Below are positions 38,387-46,395 of a stretch of DNA of 64,000 nt, piece by piece. Made by a program: the position numbers and the translations under genes. Source of the stretch: Actinomadura macra NBRC 14102 (GTDB lineage Bacteria; Actinomycetota; Actinomycetes; Streptosporangiales; Streptosporangiaceae); contig NZ_BCQT01000014.1 in the NCBI RefSeq assembly GCF_001552215.1, forward strand, positions 62,001 through 126,000. The letters run 5' to 3'. The notes under the pieces are model-generated. The model saw nothing but the letters and a program-made list of their open reading frames with translations. It made no database searches and was not told where the DNA came from. Position 1 is the first letter of the stretch. The number at the start of each line of letters is the position of its first letter.

Positions 38387-39270
38387 TTCCTGAAGTCCTT
38401 TGCTACTTGGTCGAGGAAATTCGTACTATTCGCTTCACTCAGGGCTGATTCCCAGATGGACGCGAACGCGGCTTCGTAGCGCGCAACTTCTTCGGGCTTT
38501 TCGAGATAGAGGGCACCGGTGAAGCCCTCAACGTAGATCGTCGTCGGTTCACTCGGCCGACCATCGCCGTTGCCGGGGAATTGCATCATCACGAACTGGC
38601 CGGACATGATGCCGGGGTGCAGCCCATGAGTGAACGGCGTGACGCGGACAGAGACATTCTCAAGTTGGTTCACCTCGGCCAGGCGGGCGAGCTGGCAGGC
38701 CATGATTTCGCTACTGCCGATGACCGGGCGCAGCACGGCCTCGTGCAGCACCATGTTCACCTGGGGAGGTTCGATAGTCCGGGTCAGGAGTGCCTGGCGT
38801 TGGATGCGCACTTGTACACGCCGTTCGATCTCCTCATCGCTCTTGCCGAGGTTGTCGGCTCGTATCAGCGTACGGGCGTAGTCCTCTGTTTGTACCAACC
38901 CTGGTACTCGTTCTGACTGATAGGACGACAGGCGCTCGGCCGCTTCCTCCAACCCGATGTACAGGTCGAAGCTCTCCGGGATGACGTCCCCGTAGGCGTG
39001 CCACCATGATTGGCCGTTCTTCGTCTCTTTGGCGAGGCCGACAAGTCCCGCTGTGAGCTTTGCGGGGGCACCGTAAATTCTGCATATCAGCTCAACGTCA
39101 TGCCCGCGCATCGACGTGTGCCCGTTTTCGATACGCCACATGGTCGTTTCTGACCATTCCATGGCTTCCGCTGCTGCCTTGACGGTAAGACGAGCCTTAC
39201 TGCGCAGCTCGCGCAGGTGTCGCCCGAGTTGGCGACGGGGCACCGTCGTCCCGGTCGGCCGTGCCGGCAT
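38383..39270 (-). CDS. XRE regulator with DUF5753 domain (WhiJ-like)
   Basis: 295 residues. The N-terminal HTH is at about 13-70 (LGRHLRELRSKARLTVKAAA, EAMEWSETTMWRIENGHTSM), and the DUF5753 domain follows (FDLYIGLEEAAERLSSYQSE, RVPGLVQTEDYARTLIRADN, VRPVIGSSEIMACQLARLAE). This is the large actinomycete family containing WhiJ. The gene is less GC-rich than its neighbours. The 8-bp inverted repeat at 39291-39311 just upstream is the probable autoregulatory site. Confidence 0.93.
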   Translation of the reverse strand: MPARPTGTTVPRRQLGRHLRELRSKARLTVKAAAEAMEWSETTMWRIENGHTSMRGHDVELICRIYGAPAKLTAGLVGLAKETKNGQSWWHAYGDVIPESFDLYIGLEEAAERLSSYQSERVPGLVQTEDYARTLIRADNLGKSDEEIERRVQVRIQRQALLTRTIEPPQVNMVLHEAVLRPVIGSSEIMACQLARLAEVNQLENVSVRVTPFTHGLHPGIMSGQFVMMQFPGNGDGRPSEPTTIYVEGFTGALYLEKPEEVARYEAAFASIWESALSEANSTNFLDQVAKDFRK

Positions 39271-39290
39271 CGCATCACCTCTCTACCCTG

Positions 39291-39311
39291 GCTTTCATCC
39301 GTAATGAAAGC
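39291..39311. promoter_or_regulatory. Inverted repeat between WhiJ-like gene and divergent ORF
   Basis: Perfect GCTTTCAT (39291-39298) / ATGAAAGC (39304-39311) with a 5-nt spacer, 21 nt upstream of the regulator start and 35 nt upstream of the divergent ORF. Suitable operator for the XRE protein. Confidence 0.6.
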
Positions 39312-39345
39312 ATCCGATCGACCAGCCTGCAAGGAAGGATTCTAG

Positions 39346-39753
39346 GTGTTGATTTCCAGGAGGATAATCCTTTCTGAAAGACTTGCAGATCGCATCATTG
39401 CAGTGCTCTACTCGGTGAGGCCGGACGTCGAACTTCAGGGTGAAGGATGCAAAGGGGGGCAAATGCATGTGAATCCGTGGTTATCGTGCGACCGGCTGAG
39501 GTTGACGCCATGGAATGGCGTAGATGTCCCCTGCGACAACCGCCTTTGTCTGTATTTGGCAGAGTTCGCGCTTATCAACTGGTGCGACATACCTGTCTTG
39601 TACCTCTGTGCCGGCGACTGGGTGGCCACCTATGACGAGATCACATACGTGCGCCATCTGGTCGACGTCACCGGCGAAGCTCGATACCGGATCACCACCA
39701 GAGCCGAGCGACGAATCAAGCTCAAGATCATCGGGGGGACGTGCATCCCATGA
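39346..39753 (+). CDS. Hypothetical protein beside WhiJ-like locus
   Basis: 135 residues from GTG 39346, which has AAGGAAGG 7 nt upstream; ATG 39463 (MHVNPWLSCDRLRLTPWNGV) after GGGGGG is an alternative shorter start. It is rich in Cys, Trp and Tyr (WLSCDRLRLTPW, NRLCLYLAEFALINWCDIPV, LYLCAGDWVATYDEITYVRH) with no domain recognised. GC is well below that of the flanking core genes, like the adjacent XRE gene. It could be a species-specific member of the whiJ-type cluster. Confidence 0.5.
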   Translation: MLISRRIILSERLADRIIAVLYSVRPDVELQGEGCKGGQMHVNPWLSCDRLRLTPWNGVDVPCDNRLCLYLAEFALINWCDIPVLYLCAGDWVATYDEITYVRHLVDVTGEARYRITTRAERRIKLKIIGGTCIP

Positions 39754-39911
39754 CACGCGGATACCGGAGGACGCACGGGGAGGGGGCGGTATCCGCGCCA
39801 GGCGGCAGGACCAGCGCTGTAGGGGATCAGGGCACACGATCCCCGCGAGCCGCTTCTCTCGCATCGAGCTCCGGCGCTGGTCCTGCATCCCACGCGGAGA
39901 AGGCGCAGAAG

Positions 39912-40409
39912 ATGAACCTTCGCCGTCCGGTGCAGACCTGCCTGACCTTCACTCCCGTCGCCAGCACGGTCGGGTGGTCACGTCGGCTCACCGCCGACAG
40001 GCTCACCGCCTGGGACATCGGGCACCTGGCCGATGAGGTGACCTTGATCGTTTCCGAGCTCATGACCAATGCCGTGAAGGAAATCGGTCGAACCAACGGC
40101 CACGACGTGGCGTCCGGTCAGGTGCCGATGACGCGCTACACCGCTGCCACCGAAGGTCAGTGCGTCCGGCTGCACCTGACGTATGACGGTGAGCATCTGC
40201 GTATCGAGGTATGGGACCCGATTCCCACGCCACCGGTCATGGGCACACCGGCAACCGATGACGAGAGCGGGCGAGGGCTGCCCATCGTCCAATTGCTCAG
40301 TGCCGACTGTGGGTGGTTCTGGTGCGAGACAGGCCCAGGTCTACCCTCAGGCTCGTGCGGCAAGGTGGTGTGGGCGACGGTGCGCGTAGACAGGTCCATG
40401 CAGGCGTGA
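39912..40409 (+). CDS. Anti-sigma-like ATP-binding protein (HATPase_c_2, AbaA/WhiJ-locus type)
   Basis: 165 residues. A GHKL ATPase fold: LADEVTLIVSELMTNAVKEI (N-box, Asn), VRLHLTYDGEHLRIEVWDPI (G1 Asp region D-P), DDESGRGLPIVQLLSADCGW (G2 GRGL) and the final strand KVVWATVRV. Such stand-alone ATPases accompany XRE/DUF397 pairs in actinomycetes and are related to RsbW/SpoIIAB kinases. ATG 39912 follows GAGAAGG; the long in-frame extension upstream overlaps the preceding ORF and is unlikely. Confidence 0.85.
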   Translation: MNLRRPVQTCLTFTPVASTVGWSRRLTADRLTAWDIGHLADEVTLIVSELMTNAVKEIGRTNGHDVASGQVPMTRYTAATEGQCVRLHLTYDGEHLRIEVWDPIPTPPVMGTPATDDESGRGLPIVQLLSADCGWFWCETGPGLPSGSCGKVVWATVRVDRSMQA

Positions 40410-40572
40410 CCGGGTTCGACTGGTTGACCGGCTGAGTCGGTGCGCTTGCCCCGTCACGAGCGTGCCCTCGCCGAGGGAGACGAAGCGAGCGCCCGCTACC
40501 GCACATCAGGAAACGCATCCTCAAGGAGGAGCCGCCACGCGCCTGAGCCGCCGACCCCGGTCCGTGCGTCCT

Positions 40573-41106
40573 TCAGATCTGGCCTTCGGGCTTCTGGGGG
40601 ATCGTGGCGCTGATGGGGCCGCCCAGTTCGATCAGAACGTTCCCGGGCGGGCTGTACTTGGCGGGGACCGTCACCTCGACATACGCCTGCCTGGCCACGG
40701 CGGTGAAGGTCACGGGACGGTCGAGCGGCTCCCCGAACCAGTCGATCCCGTTGATGGTGACCAGCTGTGACTCGGGCCGCAGCGCCGCCGGTCTCGGCAC
40801 GCCGCAGCGCAGGGCGATGGCGGGCGATCCCCAGGCCGCCGTCAGCATCGAGTCGGGGGAGGTGCTCCGCCCAGACTGGCCGTGCACCTTCTCGGGCAGC
40901 CGCAACCCCTGGCACAGCCGGGCCGTCGCCGCGTCCGGTTTGGGTGCGGGCACCTGCACGGCGGTGTCGCCGCACGCGGTGGGGAGCAGGGCGAGCCCTG
41001 CCAGCAGGAACGCGTTAGATATGGACGATCGGGCAGGTGAGGGTGCGAGTGATCCCCTCGACCGACTGGATCTGCGCCACGACGAGCTTGCCCAGCTCGT
41101 CCACAT
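40573..41106 (-). CDS. DUF3515 lipoprotein, start uncertain
   Basis: Up to 177 residues; the conserved part begins with a lipoprotein signal (ISNAFLLAGLALLPTACGD) and continues as DUF3515: ATARLCQGLRLPEKVHGQS, SPAIALRCGVPRPAAL, TINGIDWFGEPLDRP, FTAVARQAYVEVTVPAKYSP. It is always near thiL/ddl in actinobacteria; function unknown. The only standard start in frame before the signal peptide is ATG 41106, which puts 33 residues inside the 3' end of the RAM gene; otherwise a non-standard start near the RAM stop (ATA) would be needed. Confidence 0.75.
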   Translation of the reverse strand: MWTSWASSSWRRSSRSRGSLAPSPARSSISNAFLLAGLALLPTACGDTAVQVPAPKPDAATARLCQGLRLPEKVHGQSGRSTSPDSMLTAAWGSPAIALRCGVPRPAALRPESQLVTINGIDWFGEPLDRPVTFTAVARQAYVEVTVPAKYSPPGNVLIELGGPISATIPQKPEGQI

Positions 41107-41248
41107 TCCGCGCCTCCGCTCGGACGATCACGTCGTAAGGACCCGTGACGTCCTCCGCCAGGGTGACCCCAGTGATGCCGGCGATCTCGGCGGCCACCTC
41201 GGCCGCCTTGCCGACCTCGGTCTGGATGAGGATGTAGGCCTGCACCAT
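41015..41248 (-). CDS. Stand-alone Lrp/AsnC ligand-binding (RAM) domain protein
   Basis: 77 residues consisting only of the RAM domain: MVQAYILIQTEVGKAAEVAA, EIAGITGVTLAEDVTGPYDV, VIVRAEARNVDELGKLVVAQ, IQSVEGITRTLTCPI. There is no helix-turn-helix, so it does not bind DNA itself; it may sense an amino acid or partner with an Lrp protein. GGGAGGAC precedes ATG 41248. It overlaps the DUF3515 frame. Confidence 0.92.
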   Translation of the reverse strand: MVQAYILIQTEVGKAAEVAAEIAGITGVTLAEDVTGPYDVIVRAEARNVDELGKLVVAQIQSVEGITRTLTCPIVHI

Positions 41249-41380
41249 CACGTCCTCCCCGGGCGGAGAATTAGCCGTCGAACGGTCACCGTATCGTGTT
41301 ACGCGCCCCGGTGGGCGGACGGGGTGCCGCGTGCCCCGGGTGAAGGGTGTGAGAAGGCCGGAACACAAGGAAAAGGGCGG

Positions 41381-42301
41381 ATGGGGACGATCGGGGAGCT
41401 GGGCGAGTTCGGGCTTATCGACCTGCTGACACGGCGGTTGCCGCTCGGCCCGGCCGTCCGGCTCGGGCCCGGCGACGACGCGGCGGTGGTCGCGGCGCCG
41501 GACGGCCGCACGGTCGCCACCACGGACCTGCTGGTCGAGGGGCGCCACTTTCGCCGCGACTGGTCCGGCCCCTACGACATCGGTCGCAAGGCCGCCGCGC
41601 AGAACCTCGCCGACGTGGTCGCGATGGGCGCCCGGCCGACGGCCCTGCTCGTCGGATTCGCGGCTCCGCTCACCACCGAGGCCGCCTGGGCCGAGCGGCT
41701 CTACGAGGGGCTCGCCGACGAGTGCCGTGCGGCGGGGGCCTCGGTCGTCGGCGGCGATGTCGTCGGCGCCACGGAGATCACGCTCGCCGTGACCGCGCTC
41801 GGTGACCTCGGCGGGGAGCCGCCGCTCACCCGCTCCGGGGCACGTCCGGGCGACGTCGTGGCGGTCAGGGGGAGGCTCGGGTGGTCCGCCGCCGGGCTGG
41901 AGCTCCTCACGCAAGGGCGGGACGAGCCCGCCGAGCTGATCGCCGCCCACCGCCGCCCAGAACCCCCGTACACGGCGGGCGCTGAGGCGCGCGGGGCGGG
42001 TGCCACCGCGCTCATCGACGTCAGCGACGGTCTCGTCCAGGACCTCGGGCACATCGCCGCCGCGAGCGGCGTGCGGATCGACGTCGACTCGGCGGCCGTA
42101 CCGGCCCCGGCGATTCTCGGACCCGACGGCCTGCGCCATGCTCTCGCGGGCGGTGAGGACCACGCATTCGCCGGAACGTTCCCCACGAACGCCGTCTTGC
42201 CCCCATCCTGGAGTTCGGTCGGAGTCGTCACGGAGGGGGCGGGAGTTCTGGTGGACGGGCGTGAGTCGAGACACGGTGGCTGGGACCATTTCCGCGCATA
42301 A
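41381..42301 (+). CDS. thiL: Thiamine-monophosphate kinase
   Basis: Phosphorylates thiamine monophosphate to the diphosphate. 306 residues, AIR-synthase/PurM-like fold. GELGEFGLIDLLTRRLPLGP, LGPGDDAAVVAAPDGRTVAT, TTDLLVEGRHFRRDWSGPYD, GRKAAAQNLADVVAMGARPT, SVVGGDVVGATEITLAVTAL, and ALIDVSDGLVQDLGHIAAAS are all family motifs. ATG 41381 follows AAAAGGGCGG. It is divergent from the RAM gene. Confidence 0.96.
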   Translation: MGTIGELGEFGLIDLLTRRLPLGPAVRLGPGDDAAVVAAPDGRTVATTDLLVEGRHFRRDWSGPYDIGRKAAAQNLADVVAMGARPTALLVGFAAPLTTEAAWAERLYEGLADECRAAGASVVGGDVVGATEITLAVTALGDLGGEPPLTRSGARPGDVVAVRGRLGWSAAGLELLTQGRDEPAELIAAHRRPEPPYTAGAEARGAGATALIDVSDGLVQDLGHIAAASGVRIDVDSAAVPAPAILGPDGLRHALAGGEDHAFAGTFPTNAVLPPSWSSVGVVTEGAGVLVDGRESRHGGWDHFRA

Positions 42302-42402
42302 AGGTCCTGTAAACGGACTGTGTCCACTAGTGCTCGTTCATGCATCAGGTAGGCATGTTCGGTACTGGTTTGGTATACCTCCTGTGATCGAAGAGGAATG
42401 GG

Positions 42403-43218
42403 ATGGGACGACACACCAAGCTCGGCCAGCCGGACGACGAGCCTGTACCGGACGCCCAAGCGCCGGCGGGAACGTTCTTCGCGGCCCCCACGGGGCCGTC
42501 CTACGAAGCCTTCTCCGGTCCGACCGATGACCAGGTGTTCGTGTCGTCATACGAGAACGAGGCCGACTTCCCGGATGCCCGGTTCCCGGACGCTCGCTTG
42601 CCCGACGCCCGGTTCCCGGACGCCCGGTTCTCGGACGCCCGCGTCCAGCAGGAGCCCTTCACCGAACCGGCCGTCCACGCGGGGGGTTCCGCCAAGAACC
42701 GCCTGAGCCGGCTGCTCGCGGTCATTCCCGTCCCGCTGCTGCCGATCGTCGCGCTCGTGGTGGCGGTCGGCGTCGTCGCCTACGCGCTCAGCACCCAGCA
42801 GATCTCTCTCAACTTCGCCGGCGGCGCCCCCAAGGAGCCGACCAACGGCCCCCGTGACAGCCAGGTCTCCCAGCGCGGCCCCGGCCAGCGCGCCAGCCGC
42901 GGCGCGGGCCGGCCCGACGGCATCGTCGTCGCCTTCCGGGTGATCTCTCGCACCCCGCGGACCTTCAAGGCGACCGCGACGATCACCAACCAGGGCCAGA
43001 CGGCCGTCCCGCGATGGGCCCTCGCCTTCAAGATCCCGGCCGTGTCGGTCCGGGCCGTGAGCGGCGCCGCCGTCGTCAGGACCGGCACGCTCGCGTTCGT
43101 CCGGGGCCGGACCCAGATCGCCTCCGGCCAGTCCGTGCGGATCGTCTTCACCGCCACCGGCACACCCAAGAAGCCGACCTATTGCATCCTGAACCGGTTG
43201 GCCTGCACCCTCGTTTGA
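42403..43218 (+). CDS. Membrane-anchored protein with CBM2-like C-terminus (paralogue)
   Basis: 271 residues, same architecture as 3660-4904: acidic disordered N-terminal tail, one transmembrane helix (LLPIVALVVAVGVVAYALST, about 112-131), short basic linker, and a beta-rich C-terminal domain resembling CBM2 (ATITNQGQTAVPRWALAFKI, IASGQSVRIVFTATGTPKKP, CILNRLACTLV with a possible disulfide). The tail has five tandem FPDAR-type pentapeptides encoded by a 15-bp repeat (42568-42642). GAAGAGG precedes the ATG. Location between thiL and thiD appears incidental. Confidence 0.65.
   Translation: MGRHTKLGQPDDEPVPDAQAPAGTFFAAPTGPSYEAFSGPTDDQVFVSSYENEADFPDARFPDARLPDARFPDARFSDARVQQEPFTEPAVHAGGSAKNRLSRLLAVIPVPLLPIVALVVAVGVVAYALSTQQISLNFAGGAPKEPTNGPRDSQVSQRGPGQRASRGAGRPDGIVVAFRVISRTPRTFKATATITNQGQTAVPRWALAFKIPAVSVRAVSGAAVVRTGTLAFVRGRTQIASGQSVRIVFTATGTPKKPTYCILNRLACTLV
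42568..42642 (+). repeat. Five 15-bp tandem repeats in coding sequence
   Basis: Units TTCCCGGATGCCCGG, TTCCCGGACGCTCGC, TTGCCCGACGCCCGG, TTCCCGGACGCCCGG, TTCTCGGACGCCCGC encode FPDAR, FPDAR, LPDAR, FPDAR, FSDAR. Read as A-R-[FL]-P-D the run is loosely like pentapeptide-repeat A-[DN]-L-x-x, but five units are too few for a beta-helix. Confidence 0.9.
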
Positions 43219-43253
43219 TGGCCGCGGCACCGGGCCGTCCTACAGTGGACGAC

Positions 43254-44066
43254 ATGAAGCAGCCCGTCCCGCCACCGCAGGCCCCGCCGCTCGTGCTCAC
43301 CATCGCGGGTTCGGATTCGGGCGGAGGCGCCGGGATCCAGGCCGACCTGAAGACGATGCTCGCCCTCGGCGTCCACGGGATGAGCGTCATCGCCGCGGTC
43401 ACCGCGCAGAACTCCCTCGGTGTGCAGGGCTACTGGGAGCTCCCGCCGGAAGCGGTCCGCGCGCAGCTCGACTCCGTGCTGTCCGACATCGGCGTCCACG
43501 CGATCAAGACGGGCATGCTCGCCTCCACCGTCCTGGTCGAGACCGTCGCCGAGGCCCTGAGCGGCTCTGAGGCGCCGTCCGTCGTCGATCCCGTGGGCGT
43601 CTCCAAGCACGGCGACTCCCTGCTCGCCCCGGACGCCGTCGACGCCGTCCGCGCGGCCCTGCTGCCCGTCGCGACCGTCGTCACGCCCAACCTGTACGAG
43701 GTCGAGCAGCTCACCGGCATCAAGGTTGTGGACGAAGGGGGACTGCGCGAGGCCGCCGAGGCCGTCAAGGCGCTCGGCCCGCGCTGGGTCCTCATCAAGG
43801 GCGGTCACCTGCCCGGCGAGCCCGCTGACCTGCTGTTCGACGGCGAGCGAGAGTACCGCTTCACCGCGCCCCGGCACGACAACCGGCACACCCACGGAAC
43901 CGGCTGCACCCTCGCGTCCGCGATCGCCTCCCACCTCGCGCTGGGCGACGACATCCCCACGGCGGTCGGCAAGGCCAAGCAGTACGTCACCGGCGCCATC
44001 GCCGCGGGCTTCCCCCTCGGCGCCGGCATCGGCCCGGTCGACCATGCCTGGCGCCAGCGCGCCTGA
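43254..44066 (+). CDS. thiD: Hydroxymethylpyrimidine/phosphomethylpyrimidine kinase
   Basis: 270 residues, ribokinase-like; makes HMP diphosphate for thiamine. VLTIAGSDSGGGAGIQADLK (substrate Gly-rich loop), TAQNSLGVQGYWELPPEAVR, VVDPVGVSKHGDSLLAPDAV, VVTPNLYEVEQLTGIKVVDE, and the anion hole/base motif NRHTHGTGCTLASAIASHLA. The usual DPVMV reads DPVGV. ATG 43254 is preceded by TACAGT 5-10 nt upstream, suggesting a leaderless start; the 12-codon in-frame extension from 43218 is less likely. Confidence 0.95.
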   Translation: MKQPVPPPQAPPLVLTIAGSDSGGGAGIQADLKTMLALGVHGMSVIAAVTAQNSLGVQGYWELPPEAVRAQLDSVLSDIGVHAIKTGMLASTVLVETVAEALSGSEAPSVVDPVGVSKHGDSLLAPDAVDAVRAALLPVATVVTPNLYEVEQLTGIKVVDEGGLREAAEAVKALGPRWVLIKGGHLPGEPADLLFDGEREYRFTAPRHDNRHTHGTGCTLASAIASHLALGDDIPTAVGKAKQYVTGAIAAGFPLGAGIGPVDHAWRQRA

Positions 44067-44082
44067 TCCCGCACATGCGAAA

Positions 44083-44116
44083 GCCGGCCCACCGGACAGG
44101 AACCCGGTGAGCCGGC
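44083..44116. terminator. Bidirectional terminator thiD/rpmB
   Basis: 13-position stem (44083-44095 with 44104-44116, one mismatch) and 8-nt loop between the convergent thiD and rpmB genes. Confidence 0.7.
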
Positions 44117-44135
44117 CGAAGCCTCTCGCCTTCGG

Positions 44136-44330
44136 CTAGACCGTCGGCTTGACGACCTTGCCGGCCTTGATGCAGGACGTGCAGGCGTTGATCCGCTTGG
44201 TGCTGCCGTTCACGACGGCGCGCACACGCTGGATGTTGGGGTTCCAGCGGCGCGGGGTGCGGCGGTGCGAGTGGGAGACGCGCATGCCGAAACCGGGTCC
44301 CTTGCCGCAGACGTCGCAGACGGAAGCCAC
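44136..44330 (-). CDS. rpmB: 50S ribosomal protein L28
   Basis: 64 residues. ASVCDVCGKGPGFGMRVSHS, HRRTPRRWNPNIQRVRAVVN, INACTSCIKAGKVVKPTV. Two CxxC pairs (CDVC, CTSC) show the zinc-binding Cys+ form. GTG 44330 is chosen because L28 homology starts MASVCD and GGAG lies 6 nt upstream; ATG 44342 would add four non-conserved residues. Confidence 0.96.
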   Translation of the reverse strand: MASVCDVCGKGPGFGMRVSHSHRRTPRRWNPNIQRVRAVVNGSTKRINACTSCIKAGKVVKPTV

Positions 44331-44577
44331 GGGAAACTCCAAGTGGGTGTCGATACTCTAAACCGGAGCGCCGCCCGACGCCGTTGCAGGCGAGCCGGGC
44401 GTCGTGGGCGCTCACTGATCGGCGCCCCGGGACGAGGCGCACGAATCAGAGTAGCCGACCCCCCGCCACAGAGGCGAATCGGCCCGCCCGCCACCCGTCA
44501 CGATGAGGCCCTGGAAAAGTAGCCTGGAGACGGCCGAGTGGCCCGCAAGGCAATGGAGGACAGGTGGACAGGTCCGT

Positions 44578-44662
44578 CCGCGATCGCGTGCGAAGCCAGA
44601 GTCGAGCGGAGCGGGAATCTGATCGCGTAGCGAGCCGCCAGGCGAGTCGGAGCGATGCGGCG
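44578..44662. repeat. Dispersed repeat R2, copy 1
   Basis: About 85 bp beginning CCGCGATCGCGTGCGAAG and ending GGCGAGTCGGAGCGATGCGG; matches 52933-53016 in the same order with roughly four of five bases identical. It lies in the 441-nt gap between rpmB and the DAK2 gene, upstream of the 61-bp tandem repeat; the rest of that gap (44343-44577) shows nothing recognisable. Confidence 0.75.
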
Positions 44663-44668
44663 ATCGCC

Positions 44669-44774
44669 GCGGTGTCCGTTGAAGGAGGGCGTTCAGCGCC
44701 CGACGCCGAAGGCACTGCAAACGAACACAGCGGTGCCCGTTGAAGGAAGGCGTTCAGCGCCCGACGCCAAGGGC
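44669..44774 (+). repeat. Two 45-bp tandem copies, 61-bp period
   Basis: GCGGTGTCCGTTGAAGGAGG with the following GCGTTCAGCGCCCGACGCC (44669-44713) is repeated at 44730-44774 with 3-4 changes. Both copies contain TTGAAGGA(G/A)GGCG; the second ends 10 nt before the DAK2 start, so the purine run may serve as a ribosome-binding area. Confidence 0.85.
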
Positions 44775-44784
44775 GACGCCGTGG

Positions 44785-46362
44785 ATGACGCAGTGGATAG
44801 CTCTCGCGGCGGAGGCGCTCGGCCGGACGCGGCGGGAGATCGACGCCCTCAACGTGTTCCCCGTCCCGGATGGAGACACGGGAACCAACCTGCATCTGAC
44901 GGTTCTGGCCGCCGCCGAGGCGCTGGACGGGCTGCCCGGCGACGCGGGCACCGCCGAGACGTGGCGGTCCCTGGCGCAGGGGGCGCTGCTGGGCGCGCGC
45001 GGCAATTCCGGTGTGATCCTCAGCCAGGTGTTCCGCGGGCTCGCGGACACACTCGGACCCGCCGGTGAACCGCCGGACGGAGTGGTGTTCGCCGAGGCGC
45101 TGGAGCACGCGTCGGTGCTGGCCCGCCGCGCGGTCGAGCATCCCGTCGAGGGGACGATCCTGAGCGTGCTGGCCGCCGCTGCCCAGGCGGCGGCCCTGGC
45201 GGCGTCCCAGGTGTCGGCGAGCGGATCGCCCGCCGTCGCGCGGGCCGCGGCCGACGGTGCCCGGCAGGCGCTGCGCCGCACCACCGGGCAACTCGACGTG
45301 CTGGCGCGCAGCGGGGTGGTGGACGCGGGCGCCGCCGGTCTCTGCGTGGTGCTCGACGCCCTCGCCGCGGTGATCACCGGGGAGTACCCCGAGCGCTACG
45401 AGGTCCCGGCCCGGGTCCAGGGAACCGCGTCCGCCCGGCAGGAGCGCGCGGAGCCGCGGGGCGGCGGGTATGAGGTCATGTATCTGCTGGACGCGCCGGA
45501 CGACGCCGTCGACCGGCTGCGCGAGACGCTCGACGCGCTCGGGGATTCGCTGGTCGTCGTCGGCGGTGACGGGTTGTGGAACGTCCACGTCCACGTGGAC
45601 GACGCCGGTGCCGCCGTCGAGGCGGGGCTCGGTGCGGGGCGCCCGCACCGGATCCGCGTCACCTACCTGCACGCCGGGACCGGGGAACCGCACCCGCCGC
45701 ACACCGGCCGCGCGGTGATCGCGGTGACCGCCGCCGGGGGACTGGCCGCGCTGTTCGAGGGGTGCGGCGCGCGGGTCGTCCGCCGCGAGCCGGGGGCGGT
45801 GCCGCCGCTCGCCGTGCTGGCCGAGGCGATCCTCGCGGCCGGCGACGAGGTGGCGGTGCTGCCGGACGGACCGGAGACCCTCGCGCTCGCCGAGGCCGCC
45901 GCCGAACGCGCCCGGGACGGCGGGGCCAGCATCTCCGTGGTGCCGGCCAGGGCGTCGGTACAGGGCCTGGCGGCACTCGCGGTGCACGATCCGCTGCGCC
46001 GCTTCGCCGATGACGTGATCGCGATGACCCGCGCCGCGGGCGCCACGCGTTTCGGGCATCTGGAGGCCGCCGCGGAGGAGGCCGTCACCAGCGTGGGCCT
46101 GTGCCAGCCCGGCGACGTCCTCGGGCTGATCGAGGGCGATGTCGCGATGATCGGGACGGATGTCGCCGACGTCGCCCGGCACGTCCTGGACCGGATGCTG
46201 TCCGGCGGCGGCGAGCTGGTCACCCTCATCGTGGGCGCCGCCGCGCCGCCCGGCCTCGCCGCGCGGCTGGAGGAGCACCTGCGGATCCGGCACCCCGACG
46301 TCGAGGCCGGTGTGTACGACGGCGGGCAGGAGCGTTATCCCCTGCTCGTCGGCGTCGAGTGA
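44785..46362 (+). CDS. DAK2 domain / fatty acid kinase FakA-like protein
   Basis: 525 residues. The N-terminal DAK2 (DhaL-like) ATP-binding domain: IDALNVFPVPDGDTGTNLHL (the three Asp that hold Mg-ATP), GALLGARGNSGVILSQVFRG, ARSGVVDAGAAGLCVVLDAL. A middle domain and a C-terminal DAK1-like/DegV-interacting part (YEVMYLLDAPDDAVDRLRET, VHVHVDDAGAAVEAGLGAGR) follow. FakA phosphorylates fatty acids bound by FakB in Firmicutes; the role in actinomycetes is inferred. ATG 44785 is chosen because homology begins there. It lies immediately upstream of recG as in related genomes. Confidence 0.88.
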   Translation: MTQWIALAAEALGRTRREIDALNVFPVPDGDTGTNLHLTVLAAAEALDGLPGDAGTAETWRSLAQGALLGARGNSGVILSQVFRGLADTLGPAGEPPDGVVFAEALEHASVLARRAVEHPVEGTILSVLAAAAQAAALAASQVSASGSPAVARAAADGARQALRRTTGQLDVLARSGVVDAGAAGLCVVLDALAAVITGEYPERYEVPARVQGTASARQERAEPRGGGYEVMYLLDAPDDAVDRLRETLDALGDSLVVVGGDGLWNVHVHVDDAGAAVEAGLGAGRPHRIRVTYLHAGTGEPHPPHTGRAVIAVTAAGGLAALFEGCGARVVRREPGAVPPLAVLAEAILAAGDEVAVLPDGPETLALAEAAAERARDGGASISVVPARASVQGLAALAVHDPLRRFADDVIAMTRAAGATRFGHLEAAAEEAVTSVGLCQPGDVLGLIEGDVAMIGTDVADVARHVLDRMLSGGGELVTLIVGAAAPPGLAARLEEHLRIRHPDVEAGVYDGGQERYPLLVGVE

Positions 46363-46395
46363 TTCTCGTCCCCGCCATGGGCTAGAAAAGACTGC

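Noticed and set aside
39741..39911. N-terminal extension of the anti-sigma-like ATPase
   Set aside because: The in-frame sequence lacks similarity and overlaps the preceding ORF; ATG 39912 has a good ribosome site and homology starts there.
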